Source of the DNA: Saccharicrinis sp963675435
Lineage (GTDB): Bacteria > Bacteroidota > Bacteroidia > Bacteroidales > Marinilabiliaceae
Direction of reading: 5' to 3'
DNA: 64,000 nt
Assembly (NCBI GenBank): GCA_963675435.1
Contig: OY776216.1
Coordinates: 1,736,001 to 1,800,000, forward strand
Positions 1 through 9,216 of this stretch are shown here, in pieces. The notes below the pieces were generated by a model. That model was not told the origin of the DNA, ran no database searches, and was given only the letters and a program-made list of their open reading frames with translations. The position numbers were made by a program, and so were the translations under genes. The number at the start of each line of letters is the position of its first letter. The first letter of the stretch is position 1.

Positions 1-123
1 AGTAACAAAATCGTTTTTCCCTTTGGTTTCTATTCTCTTGTTTTTAGATGATTCTTCAAGAATATACTTACCTGTGTTTTTAGCCAAATCAATCACTGAT
101 TGGCAAAGGGTTGAAAGATCCAT
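1..123 (-). CDS. Inositol monophosphatase family protein (N-terminal fragment)
   Basis: The first 41 residues of a gene that runs off the left edge of the window. The peptide starts MDLSTLCQSVIDLAKNTGKY and reaches KGKNDFVT, the conserved stretch before the first metal-binding region of the inositol monophosphatase (SuhB/IMPase) superfamily. Members are Mg-dependent phosphatases of inositol phosphates or related sugar and nucleotide phosphates. None of the catalytic Asp residues lie inside the window, so substrate cannot be judged. The start ATG (complement of 121-123) is 18 bases downstream of the mtaB stop, so the two may be co-transcribed. Confidence 0.7.
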   Translation of the reverse strand, partial: MDLSTLCQSVIDLAKNTGKYILEESSKNKRIETKGKNDFVT

Positions 124-141
124 ATTATTTATCGTTTAATT

Positions 142-1461
142 CTAGTCTATTATACTTGCATCAAATACAAACTCATCAGCAATAAATGCGTTTAATTTTA
201 CTTGATGTATTTGGTTTTTTAATTCTTCACGATACGGAACTCTTACTTTTAAGTAATTTTCTGTATATCCATTCATGAAACCATTATTGTTACTCCCTTC
301 GAATAGAACCTTACCTTCAGTTTCTTCAAATTTAGAATAAAAGAACCTTGTTTTTTTATCAGACACTTCATGTAAGATTTGACTTCTTGTTTTTCGATCA
401 TTAACAGGAACAATGTGTTCTATTGTTAAGGCTTTAGTATTAGGTCGTTCAGAATACGTAAATACATGTAGTTGTGAAATATCCTGCTCTTTAATAAAAT
501 TCATCGCATCGTTAAAGTGCTCTTCTGTTTCACCACGTACACCCACTATTACATCAACACCAATAAAGGCATGTGGCATTAATGATTTGATTGTCTTTAT
601 TCTGTCGGCAAAAAGTTCACGATTGTACTTTCGTTTCATTAAAGCCAAAACTTTGTTTGAACCAGATTGAAGCGGGATATGAAAATGAGGCATTATTTTA
701 TTTGATTTTGCAACAAATTCAATAATCTCATTAGTTAATAGATTGGGCTCAATACTTGATATCCTGAATCTTTGAACGCCTTCAATTTTTTCAAGTTCCT
801 TAATTAAGTCAAAAAAAGTTTCATTTGTACTTTTCCCAAAATCGCCAATGTTAACTCCTGTCAGGATGATTTCCTGAGCGCCTTCACCAACTGCTTTTTT
901 AGCTAACTCAACCGTTGTTTTAACATCTGCATTTCTACTCTTTCCTCTGGCTAATGGAATGGTGCAATACGAACAATAATAGTCGCAGCCATCCTGTACT
1001 TTTAAGAAAGTTCGTGTTCTGTCGCCTATGGAATAGGATGGGAAAAACTCTTTATTGGTTGTTATTTTTCCAGCATGTATTTCTCCGGAAGCTTTCTTTT
1101 GAAGGTCTCCCAGGTAATCGGACATTTTAAATTTTTCATTTGATCCTAAAACCAAATCAACGCCCGGCATTTCTGATATTGTTTGAGGTTTAAGCTGTGC
1201 AAAGCAACCTGTAACCACAACAAATGCATTGGGATTTTGCTTTATCGCCTTTTTAATGGCCTGGCGGCATTTTTTATCTGCAATTTCTGTAACAGAACAA
1301 GTGTTAATTACATAAACATCTGCAAATTCATCGTATTTAACCTTAATAAATCCTTCACTAATCAACGACCTTGCAATAGTAGATGTTTCACTAAAATTTA
1401 ATTTACACCCCAGTGTATGAAAGGCCACCTTCTTCTCTAAAAACAATGATTTATCGATCAT
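142..1461 (-). CDS. mtaB: tRNA (N6-L-threonylcarbamoyladenosine(37)-C2) methylthiotransferase
   Basis: Radical SAM methylthiotransferase that adds a methylthio group to t6A37 of ANN-decoding tRNAs. The N-terminal UPF0004 domain carries cluster cysteines in TLGCKLN, NTCSV and TGCF. The radical SAM CxxxCxxC motif is DGCDYYCSYC at about residue 145, and the C-terminal ~65 residues fit a TRAM domain. The open frame extends upstream to 1524, but the ATG at 1461 is preceded by AGGAGA at good spacing and gives the usual N-terminus (MIDKSLFLEKKVAF), so it is preferred; the protein is 439 aa. The MtaB subtype, rather than MiaB or RimO, is inferred from the TLGCKLN opening and length. Confidence 0.9.
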   Translation of the reverse strand: MIDKSLFLEKKVAFHTLGCKLNFSETSTIARSLISEGFIKVKYDEFADVYVINTCSVTEIADKKCRQAIKKAIKQNPNAFVVVTGCFAQLKPQTISEMPGVDLVLGSNEKFKMSDYLGDLQKKASGEIHAGKITTNKEFFPSYSIGDRTRTFLKVQDGCDYYCSYCTIPLARGKSRNADVKTTVELAKKAVGEGAQEIILTGVNIGDFGKSTNETFFDLIKELEKIEGVQRFRISSIEPNLLTNEIIEFVAKSNKIMPHFHIPLQSGSNKVLALMKRKYNRELFADRIKTIKSLMPHAFIGVDVIVGVRGETEEHFNDAMNFIKEQDISQLHVFTYSERPNTKALTIEHIVPVNDRKTRSQILHEVSDKKTRFFYSKFEETEGKVLFEGSNNNGFMNGYTENYLKVRVPYREELKNQIHQVKLNAFIADEFVFDASIID

Positions 1462-1619
1462 TTCTCCTCTAATAAATTTTAAAATAAATGTCGGGGTAAT
1501 TCCTCTTGTTTGTTTGTCTTGCAAAAAGCGCTCAAAGATAGTTAAAAGTGTTAAACACTAAAAAGAAAAGGGTTGAAATGCCTTATTCCAACCCTCAATT
1601 TAAGATTATTTAAATGGTT

Positions 1620-2942
1620 CTATAGTAAATCACTTGCAAGTTCTGCTAAATAGCTTCGTTCTCCTTTAATCAGATTCACATGAGCAAAAATATCTTGCCC
1701 TTTCATTTTTTCAGTCAGATAAGCCAACCCATTGGATGTTTTATCCAAATATGGTGAATCAATTTGTTCAATATCACCTGTAAAAATAATTTTGGTTCCG
1801 TCACCAGCTCTGGTTATGATGGTTTTTACTTCGTGAGGAGTTAGATTTTGGGCTTCATCAACAATAAAATAAACATCGGATAAACTTCTTCCTCTAATAT
1901 AAGCCAAGGGAGTAATGATGAGCATGCCATCTCTTTGCATTTCCTCAATTAAAAGGTTTTCGCGACTTTTATGTCCATGACTTCCTTTGATAACAGTTAA
2001 GTTATCAAACAAAGGTTGCATATAAGGGCCAATTTTATCATTTACATCGCCAGGTAAAAATCCTAAATCACGGTTTGATAAAGGAACTATAGGACGAGCT
2101 AATAAAATTTGTTTAAAACTTTTATTTTGCTGAAGAGCTGCTGCTAATGCTAATAATGTTTTACCGGTACCTGCTTTTCCTGTTAACGAAACCAATTTGA
2201 TTTCGGGATTTGTTAATGCATCCAGCGAAAAAGTTTGTTCTGCATTTCGAGGTTCTATACCAAAACAGCTATGTTTTTCAACTCTAACAATCATCTCCTG
2301 AAAAGGATCGTATTTAGCTAATACACTTTGGTTTGTATTTCGTAAAACAAAGTATTGATTAGCGGGCATATCCTGTATTGGAAAATCATTTTTAGCAATA
2401 CCATCAGAATTGTAGAGTATATCTATCGTTTTAGTATCAAATTCTTCATGAATACGAACTCCTTTTTCAAGAACGTCAATATTTTTTACTTTGTCAGTTT
2501 CATAATCTTCACTATTTAAACCTAAGGATTTAGCTTTCATTCTAAGGTTGATGTCCTTAGTAACCAGGGTTACAATTCTTGTTTTAAACTCTTCTTTAAT
2601 ATGAAGGGCAATCGCGAGAATACGATGATCAGGGGATTTTTCAAAAAAAGAATCCTGCATTGTTTGTGTAAAAGGTTTACCCGTAGCCACAAATAATTTG
2701 CCTTGTTTATTTCCAAGAGAAACACCTTCCTTAAATAACTGCTCCCCAGAAATATTATTCAAATCGCGAACAAATTCTCTGGCCTGATAGTTAATTTGGT
2801 CATTGCCTTTTTTAAATTTATCCAACTCTTCGAGTACAACAATTGGTAAAATCACATCGTTATTTTCGAAGTTGTATATACATTTGTGATCGTGTAAAAT
2901 CACGTTTGTATCTAATATAAAGATCTTACGTTTTTTAGGCAT
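1620..2942 (-). CDS. PhoH family protein with N-terminal PIN domain
   Basis: A 440-aa cytoplasmic ATPase of the PIN-PhoH (PhoH2/YlaK) type. A PIN nuclease-like domain fills the first ~140 residues (ILDTNVILHD opening, acidic residues). The PhoH ATPase domain follows, with Walker A LTGKAGTGKTLLAL near residue 255 and Walker B VYFIVDEAQNLTPHE. PIN-PhoH proteins are linked to RNA unwinding and cleavage. The gene is divergent from folC with about 100 bp between the two starts; its stop lies about 160 bp from the mtaB start. Confidence 0.9.
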   Translation of the reverse strand: MPKKRKIFILDTNVILHDHKCIYNFENNDVILPIVVLEELDKFKKGNDQINYQAREFVRDLNNISGEQLFKEGVSLGNKQGKLFVATGKPFTQTMQDSFFEKSPDHRILAIALHIKEEFKTRIVTLVTKDINLRMKAKSLGLNSEDYETDKVKNIDVLEKGVRIHEEFDTKTIDILYNSDGIAKNDFPIQDMPANQYFVLRNTNQSVLAKYDPFQEMIVRVEKHSCFGIEPRNAEQTFSLDALTNPEIKLVSLTGKAGTGKTLLALAAALQQNKSFKQILLARPIVPLSNRDLGFLPGDVNDKIGPYMQPLFDNLTVIKGSHGHKSRENLLIEEMQRDGMLIITPLAYIRGRSLSDVYFIVDEAQNLTPHEVKTIITRAGDGTKIIFTGDIEQIDSPYLDKTSNGLAYLTEKMKGQDIFAHVNLIKGERSYLAELASDLL

Positions 2943-3041
2943 ACTCAGAGGTTTTTAGTTCAACATTCTTAAAGTTATTTATTTTTAAATAAAAATCTTA
3001 GTGTTTGAATAATATTATGTAAAAATTAAAGTGATCAAAAT

Positions 3042-4331
3042 ATGACATATCAAGAGGTTTTGGAGTTTATGTTTTCGCAACTTCCAATGTATCAACGAAC
3101 AGGGAAAGTTGCATATAAAGCTAATCTGGATAATACTTTAAAACTCGACGAGTATTTTAACCATCCGCATCAAAAATTTAAAACAATTCATGTAGCAGGG
3201 ACCAACGGAAAGGGGTCTGTTTCGCATTGTCTGGCTTCTGTATTGCAAATGGCTGGATATAATGTCGGGTTGTATACTTCTCCCCATCTGAAAGATTTTA
3301 GAGAACGAATTAAAATTAATGGAAAGTGCATTGCAGAGCAAGATGTGATTGATTTTATATCTGAAAATCAAATTATGATTGAAGATGTAAAACCATCTTT
3401 TTTTGAGATGACAGTTGCGATGGCTTTTGATTTTTTTGCTAAAAGTAAAGTTGATGTTGCGGTAATAGAAGTTGGGTTAGGAGGAAGATTGGATTCTACT
3501 AATATTATACAACCAGAATGTTCTGTTATAACTAACATAGGGCTAGATCATACTGCATTGTTAGGAAACACAATTGATTTAATTGCTAAGGAAAAGGCAG
3601 GTGTAATTAAAAATGATGTCCCTGTAGTAGTTGGTGAACATAATAGCGTTACTAAATCTATATTTGAAAGTATAGCTTTAAATAATAATGCACCAATATA
3701 TTTTGCTTCAGAAGAATATGATATTCCTGTATCAATGCGAACTATAGATAATAAACAAATTTTTCAGGTTTATAAAGGGGAGGATTGTGTATATGAAAAT
3801 CTGCAATTGGATTTACTTGGGCTATATCAGAAAAAGAATTTGAAAACGATTCTAACAACAATTGAAGTTTTGAAAGAAGAGAAATTTTCAATTAATATAG
3901 ATGATATTTATAATGGACTTAAAAATGTAGTTGAAAATACTGGCCTTTTAGGTAGATGGCAAATTTTAGGTGCAAATCCGGCAATAATTTGTGATACTGG
4001 ACATAATGAAGATGGAGTCAGAGACATTGTAGAGCAATTAAATAATACTGCATTCCAAAATTTGCATATTATATGGGGAATGGTAAACGATAAGGATATA
4101 AATTCTGTATTACAATTGCTACCCCAAAATGCACAATACTATTTTGTGACGCCAACTATTCCACGCGGACTAGAAGCAAAAGAACTAAAAAAAGTAGCCA
4201 AAAAATATGGATTATTGGGAAATGAATATTCCGATATATCTGAAGCACTAAAAAAATCAAAAAAAAATGCATCTTCTAATGATTTGATATTCATAGGTGG
4301 AAGCACCTTTGTAGTAGCAGATGTTGTATAA
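3042..4331 (+). CDS. folC: Folylpolyglutamate synthase / dihydrofolate synthase
   Basis: Mur-ligase-type ATP-dependent enzyme that adds glutamate to dihydropteroate and folates. The P-loop HVAGTNGKGSVSH is at residues ~48-60. VIEVGLGGRLDSTN and TNIGLDHTALLG follow, and LLGRW with DTGHNEDGV in the C-terminal ligase domain are FolC signatures. At 429 aa it has normal family length. It is divergent from the PhoH gene and ends about 115 bp before the tRNA cluster. No sign of decay. Confidence 0.93.
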   Translation: MTYQEVLEFMFSQLPMYQRTGKVAYKANLDNTLKLDEYFNHPHQKFKTIHVAGTNGKGSVSHCLASVLQMAGYNVGLYTSPHLKDFRERIKINGKCIAEQDVIDFISENQIMIEDVKPSFFEMTVAMAFDFFAKSKVDVAVIEVGLGGRLDSTNIIQPECSVITNIGLDHTALLGNTIDLIAKEKAGVIKNDVPVVVGEHNSVTKSIFESIALNNNAPIYFASEEYDIPVSMRTIDNKQIFQVYKGEDCVYENLQLDLLGLYQKKNLKTILTTIEVLKEEKFSINIDDIYNGLKNVVENTGLLGRWQILGANPAIICDTGHNEDGVRDIVEQLNNTAFQNLHIIWGMVNDKDINSVLQLLPQNAQYYFVTPTIPRGLEAKELKKVAKKYGLLGNEYSDISEALKKSKKNASSNDLIFIGGSTFVVADVV

Positions 4332-4447
4332 TTTTTCGAAAAAAGTTTTGCAAATACAAAAAAGACCTATACATTTGCATCGCTTTTGAAAACAGAAGTG
4401 CACTAGCAAAGGTTAGTAATTAAGTTTTCGTTAAAAGTGATTTTGTG

Positions 4448-4522
4448 GGGCGGTTAGCTCAGTTGGTTCAGAGCACTTGGTTTACACCCAAGGGGTCGGG
4501 GGTTCGACTCCCTCACCGCCCA
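4448..4522 (+). tRNA. tRNA-Val(UAC), copy 1
   Basis: 75 nt. Acceptor GGGCGGT pairs with ACCGCCC, the anticodon loop is TTTACAC (anticodon TAC), and D and T arms are present (TTCGACT T loop). CCA is not encoded. First of three tandem copies. Confidence 0.95.
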
Positions 4523-4549
4523 CTTTAAAGGAACACCGATATATATATC

Positions 4550-4624
4550 GGGCGATTAGCTCAGTTGGTTCAGAGCACTTGGTTTACACCCAAGGGGTCG
4601 GGGGTTCGACTCCCTCATCGCCCA
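4550..4624 (+). tRNA. tRNA-Val(UAC), copy 2
   Basis: 75 nt, same body as copy 1, but the acceptor pair is GGGCGAT/ATCGCCC: the compensating changes keep the stem paired. The spacer with copy 1 is short and AT-rich. Confidence 0.95.
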
Positions 4625-4650
4625 CTTTAAAGGAAAACCATATATATATC

Positions 4651-4725
4651 GGGCGATTAGCTCAGTTGGTTCAGAGCACTTGGTTTACACCCAAGGGGTC
4701 GGGGGTTCGACTCCCTCATCGCCCA
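4651..4725 (+). tRNA. tRNA-Val(UAC), copy 3
   Basis: 75 nt, apparently identical to copy 2 in the tRNA body. The spacer between copies 2 and 3 resembles that between 1 and 2, so the repeat unit is about 101 bp and probably arose by tandem duplication. Confidence 0.95.
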
Positions 4726-4728
4726 CTC

Positions 4729-4757
4729 AGCCTTACAAAAGTTGTGAGGCTTTTTTG
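4729..4757 (+). terminator. Rho-independent terminator after the tRNA-Val triplet
   Basis: AGCCTTACA (4729-4737) pairs with TGTGAGGCT (4743-4751) with one G-T wobble, and the arm runs directly into six T. This separates the Val copies from tRNA-Gly/Leu. Confidence 0.75.
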
Positions 4758-4766
4758 TTGAAGAAT

Positions 4767-4842
<76 letters not shown>

Positions 4843-4847
4843 AGGAT

Positions 4848-4934
4848 GCTCGAGTGGTGGAATTGGTAGACACGCAAGACTTAAAATCTTGTGTCCATTA
4901 GGACGTGCGGGTTCAAGTCCCGCCTCGAGTACCA
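4848..4934 (+). tRNA. tRNA-Leu(UAA)
   Basis: 87 nt class II tRNA with a long variable arm. Acceptor GCTCGAG pairs with CTCGAGT, the anticodon loop CTTAAAA gives TAA, and CCA is encoded. It starts 5 nt after tRNA-Gly, so the two are surely co-transcribed. Confidence 0.95.
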
Positions 4935-4940
4935 AGTAAA

Positions 4941-4977
4941 AGGTCTCTTCTTGAAAAAGGAGAGACTTTTTTTATTT
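4941..4977 (+). terminator. Rho-independent terminator after tRNA-Leu
   Basis: GTCTCT (4943-4948) pairs with AGAGAC (4961-4966), extended by a TC/GG step, followed by a run of seven T. Closes the Gly-Leu transcript. Confidence 0.8.
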
Positions 4978-5059
4978 TGTAATATTTTTTATTTCAACCT
5001 AAGGCACACTGATGGATCATCAGCAAAAGTTGGGTCTAGGGCAGGTATATGTTAAATTA

Positions 5060-5560
5060 TTAAGCATATATCTTAGTAAGTCTAAACAAGAAGAACTTGA
5101 TATCTACTACACCTCTAAATTGTCTTCTGAAATCCTTTATTTTGGCATTGAACGATTCTGCAGCAGCATTGGTGCTCCTGTTGTTAAAGAAGTTTGATAT
5201 ATTGTCGTAATAGTTGAAGAATGTGTCAGCTATAGTAATAACCCGAGTTCGATTAAAATTAAAGCGCTCAGATTTTATTAAAATGCTGAAATACAAGGCA
5301 AATTCTTTTTGCATAGCGAGCTATCGTAGAAGAATTTAACGAAGTAGATTAGTATTTTAATAGAAAGCCACATATAAACAACGATTTTCTGCTTCATATT
5401 TGTTTGACATAGCCCGCTATGACTTCACAAATATTCATTGAAACTCATTATTTATAAGCGGTCTGAGCCAATAATTTTATATCGAACTCGGGTTAATAGT
5501 GTTGATATTAAAATGTTGCATCTTTGACATTGATTTACAGCTTGAATAATGTATTGAAAT
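5060..5560 (-). pseudogene. ISL3-family (ISAon1-like) transposase remnant
   Basis: The minus strand encodes the typical C-terminus of ISL3/ISAon1-type DDE transposases: NRSTNAAAESFNAKIKDF and FRGVVDIKFFLFRLTKIYA, followed by stops at 5060. The upstream part is interrupted by a MITE-A element. Removing that element and one target duplicate restores a continuous frame for about 20 more residues (FNINTITIADTFF), after which similarity fades. Only the last ~100 of the expected ~350-400 residues remain, so it is an inactive fragment. Confidence 0.7.
5240..5494. repeat. MITE-A copy 1 (255 bp)
   Basis: Non-coding element with inverted ends AACCCGAGTTCGAT / ATCGAACTCGGGTT, flanked by a 3-bp duplication AAT (5237-5239 and 5495-5497). 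It lies inside the ISL3 transposase remnant. The interior is rich in shorter inverted repeats such as CATAGCGAGCTAT and CATAGCCCGCTATG. More than 90% like the copy at 8702 by eye. Confidence 0.85.
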
Positions 5561-5904
5561 CAATTCCACCTATCAGGGAGCTATCGAACGCCAAGGTGTA
5601 TAGAGTATAGAGCATAGAATAGTATTACATAGAATAGTATTATGATTGAAGTATACATGTTAACTCAGCAGAGTTAATGTTTGATTAGTAAGTGTTTTTT
5701 ATCGTCCAGTAAGGGCAGCTCAATTGAAATTTGAAACATTCCAATTCAATAATGGTTAATATGTAGATTTAAGAATCATTTCTGCCTATTTTTAAAGACA
5801 GAATGACTTCCCTTTAGATGAGACTCCTCGGGCTGAAAGTTCGGTATCTAAAAGCTATGTCTGTAGGGGCTATGCTCATGTAATGCCCCTTGTATTATAC
5901 CAAA
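5561..5904. other. Intergenic stretch without recognised features
   Basis: AT-rich sequence upstream of the ISL3 remnant. No open frame longer than a few dozen residues with family resemblance. Contains short direct repeats (ATAGAATAGTATTA-like twice near 5615-5642). Probably degenerate mobile-element sequence. Confidence 0.5.
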
Positions 5905-5939
5905 TTAAAAAGGCCGTTTCTCTTAAAGAAACGACCTTA
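5905..5939 (-). terminator. Terminator downstream of the DUF6266 gene
   Basis: Read on the minus strand, AAGGTCGTTTCTTT and AGAGAAACGGCCTT form a hairpin followed by a run of T. It lies about 35 bp past the stop of the minus-strand DUF6266 gene. Confidence 0.7.
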
Positions 5940-5973
5940 ATGCAAGCATTGATTTAGTTTATCATCTATTATT

Positions 5974-6859
5974 CTATTCCGTAATAATAACAGTTCCTGC
6001 GTGAACGCTATAGCTAACGCGGTTTGTATCATCCATAGCGGCAAAAGCTATGTAACAATGTACCACAGTTCCCGGGGGGAGCATCTGGCAGATACAAACT
6101 GGCTGTACCTTCAGAACGTATACTTTCGCAAATAGAATATTCCGGGTAATAGCCCTCAGCAATAGCTACAAGAATTACCCCATTGTCTGCAAACTTATCG
6201 TCATTTGCATCTCTGTACTTCCAATTAAAAATAACTTCCTCACCATTTACTTCAACAGTTGGTCTGGTAGCAGCTTTTAATGATCCTACGGATAATACCA
6301 AATTTTCAAGGTTAACCTTATAACCAGGATATTCACCTTCAATGGTATATTTCATTAACTCTGACATGGCTGCATTATACGGCGACTTTAACCCGCAATA
6401 TGCATTTAACCAACTATTACACATTGAAACTACTTCAAAACAAGTCGTTTCACTCACTTACTTCAATTCACCATAGCGGTGCTATGTATCATTTCAGTAA
6501 GTGTTTGTTTTATTAGTTTCTGATTATTGCTTCATTCGGCATATTCAAAGAAAACTTTGCTTCTGCTCTCCTTTATCGCAATAATTGCATTTTCAATGCT
6601 CATTACGATGTTTAAATACATAATCCGGGTTTAAGCTATCCTGGTTTTTGAATCCTAATTGTATCACCGGATACAAAGGTTGTAAAAACTTGGTGGCAAG
6701 TCTGAATTTTTCTCTGTGTGCCAATTGTTTTTCGCTGGCTTTGTGATTACTAAAATCGGGTAGCGATTTCATAACAGAAATACCTTTCCATTGACTACCT
6801 ACTGTACTACCTACTTTTCCTGTGAATCTTCCGTTGATTCCTTTATTATATGTTCCCAT
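5974..6859 (-). pseudogene. DUF6266 family protein, interrupted and frameshifted
   Basis: The N-terminal part (6859 to ~6635) is a classic DUF6266 opening: MGTYNKGINGRFTGKVG, then SEKQLAHREKFRLATKFLQP and VIQLGF. A 238-bp MITE-B-type element (6392-6629) interrupts the gene. The frame resumes at 6386 with SPYNAAMSELMKY and continues to about 6075. Near a run of six G (6074-6079) the frame shifts by one, and the last part (VVHCYIAFAAMDDTNRVSYS) is read in another frame to 5974. Members are Bacteroidota-specific, often multicopy, of unknown function. The gene carries two independent lesions, though the homopolymer shift could be a sequencing error. Confidence 0.8.
6392..6629. repeat. MITE-B long variant (238 bp) inside the DUF6266 gene
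   Basis: Begins CCCGCAATATGCATT and ends ACATAATCCGGG, with a 5-bp direct duplication TTTAA on both sides (6387-6391, 6630-6634). Resembles the three 166-bp copies at 7877, 25224 and 55197 at both ends but is about 70 bp longer and more diverged. Confidence 0.75.
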
Positions 6860-7737
6860 GACTTTTTGTTTTAGTAAGCTCTGCTATAACTGATCAGGTT
6901 GTAACAGAGCCCGGGTTAAACAAATATCGGCCGACGTTTTTATTGTTAATTCGTTTATTCGCTTATTCGTTAATTTGATGATCTGTTATTTTTCAGAGCT
7001 GTAAATCACCTTTTTCCCAGTTCCTTGTTCCCTTCTCCCTTTTCCTTCCTACCATTTTTCTTAGTACTAAAGTATATTGAAAAGTGTATCGAAAAAAGTT
7101 ACAGTAATTTTACTGTAACTTTTTTCGCTTGTAATTGATTGATTAATAGGGGTAAAGAAATTTGAGTAAAATCAGTTTTGAGTCGAAAAGAGCTAAAAAA
7201 GGGCCAATATTCCGGAAAATGGCAAAAAACGATAAAAATATTCCGAAAAATCACGTTTTTGGCCAAAAATATTCCTGGTTTTGGTGATTTTCGGTGTTTT
7301 TTTGACTTTTCTTTGCTAGGTCTTTGCATTTCTATGCTACGGCTTTGCTAATCCTATGCATAGGCATTGCTTCTAAGGAAGCAAAGAAAGATCATAAAAT
7401 ATGCTTGAACAAAACATAGTCAGTACGACGTCATATCCTAGACATACCATAGGAGCGTAAAGCAAATTACAAGAAAATACAGAATGTTGATGAGCTTTGA
7501 ATATTTGATATGCATTATGGATAAAATGGATAACTGCATCATTTTTGTTTTTTTGCTGCGATAAGTGTCTTTTTGTATTCCTGATAATGAAGCGCATAAA
7601 ATCAAATTTTTTCTGTGCCACGCTAAAATGAGTATTTATCATTGCCTGAGTTCTTTTTTTCCTTTATGGGAACAGGCTTAAAAGTGGCATTGACAAAGTG
7701 CTACTAAACAAAAGCACATATGCTTTTTATGAAAAAA
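6860..7737. other. Intergenic stretch with one large hairpin, otherwise nothing recognised
   Basis: Apart from the perfect inverted repeat at 7090-7127 I see no convincing gene. Two minus-strand open frames (about 7099-7329 and 7373-7642) have no recognisable domain and low-complexity composition, and are not called. Confidence 0.4.
7090..7127. terminator. Perfect 17-bp inverted repeat, likely bidirectional terminator
   Basis: Arms of 17 bases (CGAAAAAAGTTACAGTA and its exact complement) around a 4-base loop, with A6 on one side and T6 on the other. It would act as an intrinsic terminator on either strand. Confidence 0.75.
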
Positions 7738-8289
7738 TTAATGAATTGGGTTGTTGTTCATATATTTTTGTTGCTGAATTACAACTACTTTTTCAGAATC
7801 AACAGAAGGAGTATAACCATAATCGTAACAAAAATAATAAAGATTACCACCCTTACTTTTCCAGGTATGTGTTAAACCCGCAATATGCATTAGACCATCT
7901 ATTACACATTGAAATTACTTCAAAACAAGACACTTCGTTACTTCACTTCAACTCACCAGAACGATGCTATGCCTCGTTTCAGTAAAGCCTTGTTTTATGG
8001 TACTTTCAATGTTCATTACGAAATTCTAATACATAATCCGGGTTAAATGTTTAAAGTCCATGCCCAGTGTTTTCAAAAAATCCTTACGAACCGTAGCTTT
8101 ACCTTGTGGGCAAGCAATCCGAAGTGCTTTGCGGTTGCTTCGAAGTTGTTTGTTAACACTTCTGATAAATGCTTCAGAAGTACTTTCTGCCTGGTTATGG
8201 TAGGCACTTTTACATTGTGCGTTACAAAACTTTTTATCACTTCTGCCTTTCAAGGTTTCTTTACAATACAAACATATTTGAGTGCTCAT
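7738..8289 (-). pseudogene. Zn-ribbon (DUF2116-like) protein interrupted by MITE-B
   Basis: The N-terminal part (8289 to ~8047) encodes CLYCKETLKGRSDKKFC and AQC, a treble-cleft/Zn-ribbon of the small Bacteroidota Zn-ribbon family, and continues through CPQGKATVRKDFLKTLGMDF. A 166-bp MITE-B (7877-8042) then intervenes. Past it, the same strand continues with TWKSKGGNLYYFCYDYGY and VVVIQQQKYMN to a stop at 7738, matching the expected C-terminus of the family. The gene was therefore split by the insertion. Function unknown. The join across the insert is inferred from family knowledge and the 5-bp duplication. Confidence 0.75.
7877..8042. repeat. MITE-B copy (166 bp) inside the Zn-ribbon gene
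   Basis: Starts CCCGCAATATGCATTAGACC, ends TAATACATAATCCGGG, and is flanked by TTAAA on both sides (7872-7876, 8043-8047). Nearly identical in sequence and length to copies at 25224-25389 and 55197-55362. Confidence 0.85.
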
Positions 8290-8377
8290 AGTAGTATTAT
8301 TAAACGTTAATAGACGTATTTAGCCGTTTATAAAACGGTTAAGACAAGAAATTGTAGGTAGTTTGCAAATAAAAATC

Positions 8378-9169
8378 ATGAATGACAGACCTGTTATTTA
8401 TTTAAACAGAATTCAAAAGGAAAATACAGAATTGTGCGCCCTGCATTTTAAAAAGAATGATTCCATACTCAAGCGGATATTACAGAATGACTGGATTAAA
8501 TGGGATGTGTCGGAAAGTAAATTCATAGTGAGTACAGCTCCGAATACAATTGGTCTGTTGGTTGATATATTTGAAGATATAGCTGAAATTAATACGCATT
8601 ATTATGAAGCTCAATTAAAAGGAAAGGCAGAAGAAACCATAATTATAGATTGTTCTTATTTTAATGGAGTTTTACAACCTATTGAGAAATTGGGAGCTAT
8701 TAACCCGAGTTCGATTAAAATTAAAGAGCTCAGATTTTATTAAAATGCTGATATACAAGGCATTTTTTTTTGAATAGTGAGCTATGGTATAAGAATTTAA
8801 CGAAGTAGATTAGTATTATAATAGAAAGCCACATATAAACAACGATTTTCTGCTTCATATTTGTTTGACATAGCCCGCTATGACTTCACAAATATTCATT
8901 GAAACTCATTATTTATAAGCGGTCTGAGCCAATAATTTTATATCGAACTAGGGTTATTATTTTGGTTCAATAGCTGAGTACAGCAACGAAGAGGTTTACA
9001 TTCATTACGTAATAGCTTTGCCACACATTTATTGGAATCAGGCACGGATTTGCGCTATATACAAGAACTATTAGGACATAATTCCTCATAAATCACTGAA
9101 ATATATACTCACGTGAGCAATAAATATTTAAAACAGATTAAAAGTCCACTAGACGACTTAAATGTTTAA
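8378..9169 (+). pseudogene. Degenerate tyrosine recombinase (possible former integron integrase)
   Basis: The first ~110 residues (from the ATG at 8378, MNDRPVIYLNRIQ) look like the N-terminal region of Bacteroidota tyrosine recombinases. MITE-A interrupts at 8702-8955. After it, a C-terminal catalytic segment remains: FATHLLESGTDLRYIQELLG, GHNSS, an in-frame stop, ITEIYTHVSNKYLKQIKSPL and DDLNV, ending at 9169. That includes the second His and the nucleophile Tyr. The middle, including the first catalytic Arg, is missing or unreadable. It sits directly before the first cassette and could be the dead integrase of the array, but an ordinary phage or Xer-type integrase cannot be excluded. Confidence 0.65.
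8702..8955. repeat. MITE-A copy 2 (254 bp) inside the recombinase pseudogene
   Basis: Ends AACCCGAGTTCGAT / ATCGAACTAGGGTT with a 3-bp duplication ATT (8699-8701, 8956-8958). Closely matches copy 1 at 5240-5494, in the same orientation. Confidence 0.85.
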
Positions 9170-9216
9170 AAAATAAATTATATTAGCTAGCAAAAATACA
9201 TAAGACATAATAAAAA

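Noticed and set aside
7099..7642. Two minus-strand open frames (76 and 89 codons)
   Set aside because: No recognised domain, odd composition, and the first begins inside a sequence of short repeats and ends in a hairpin.
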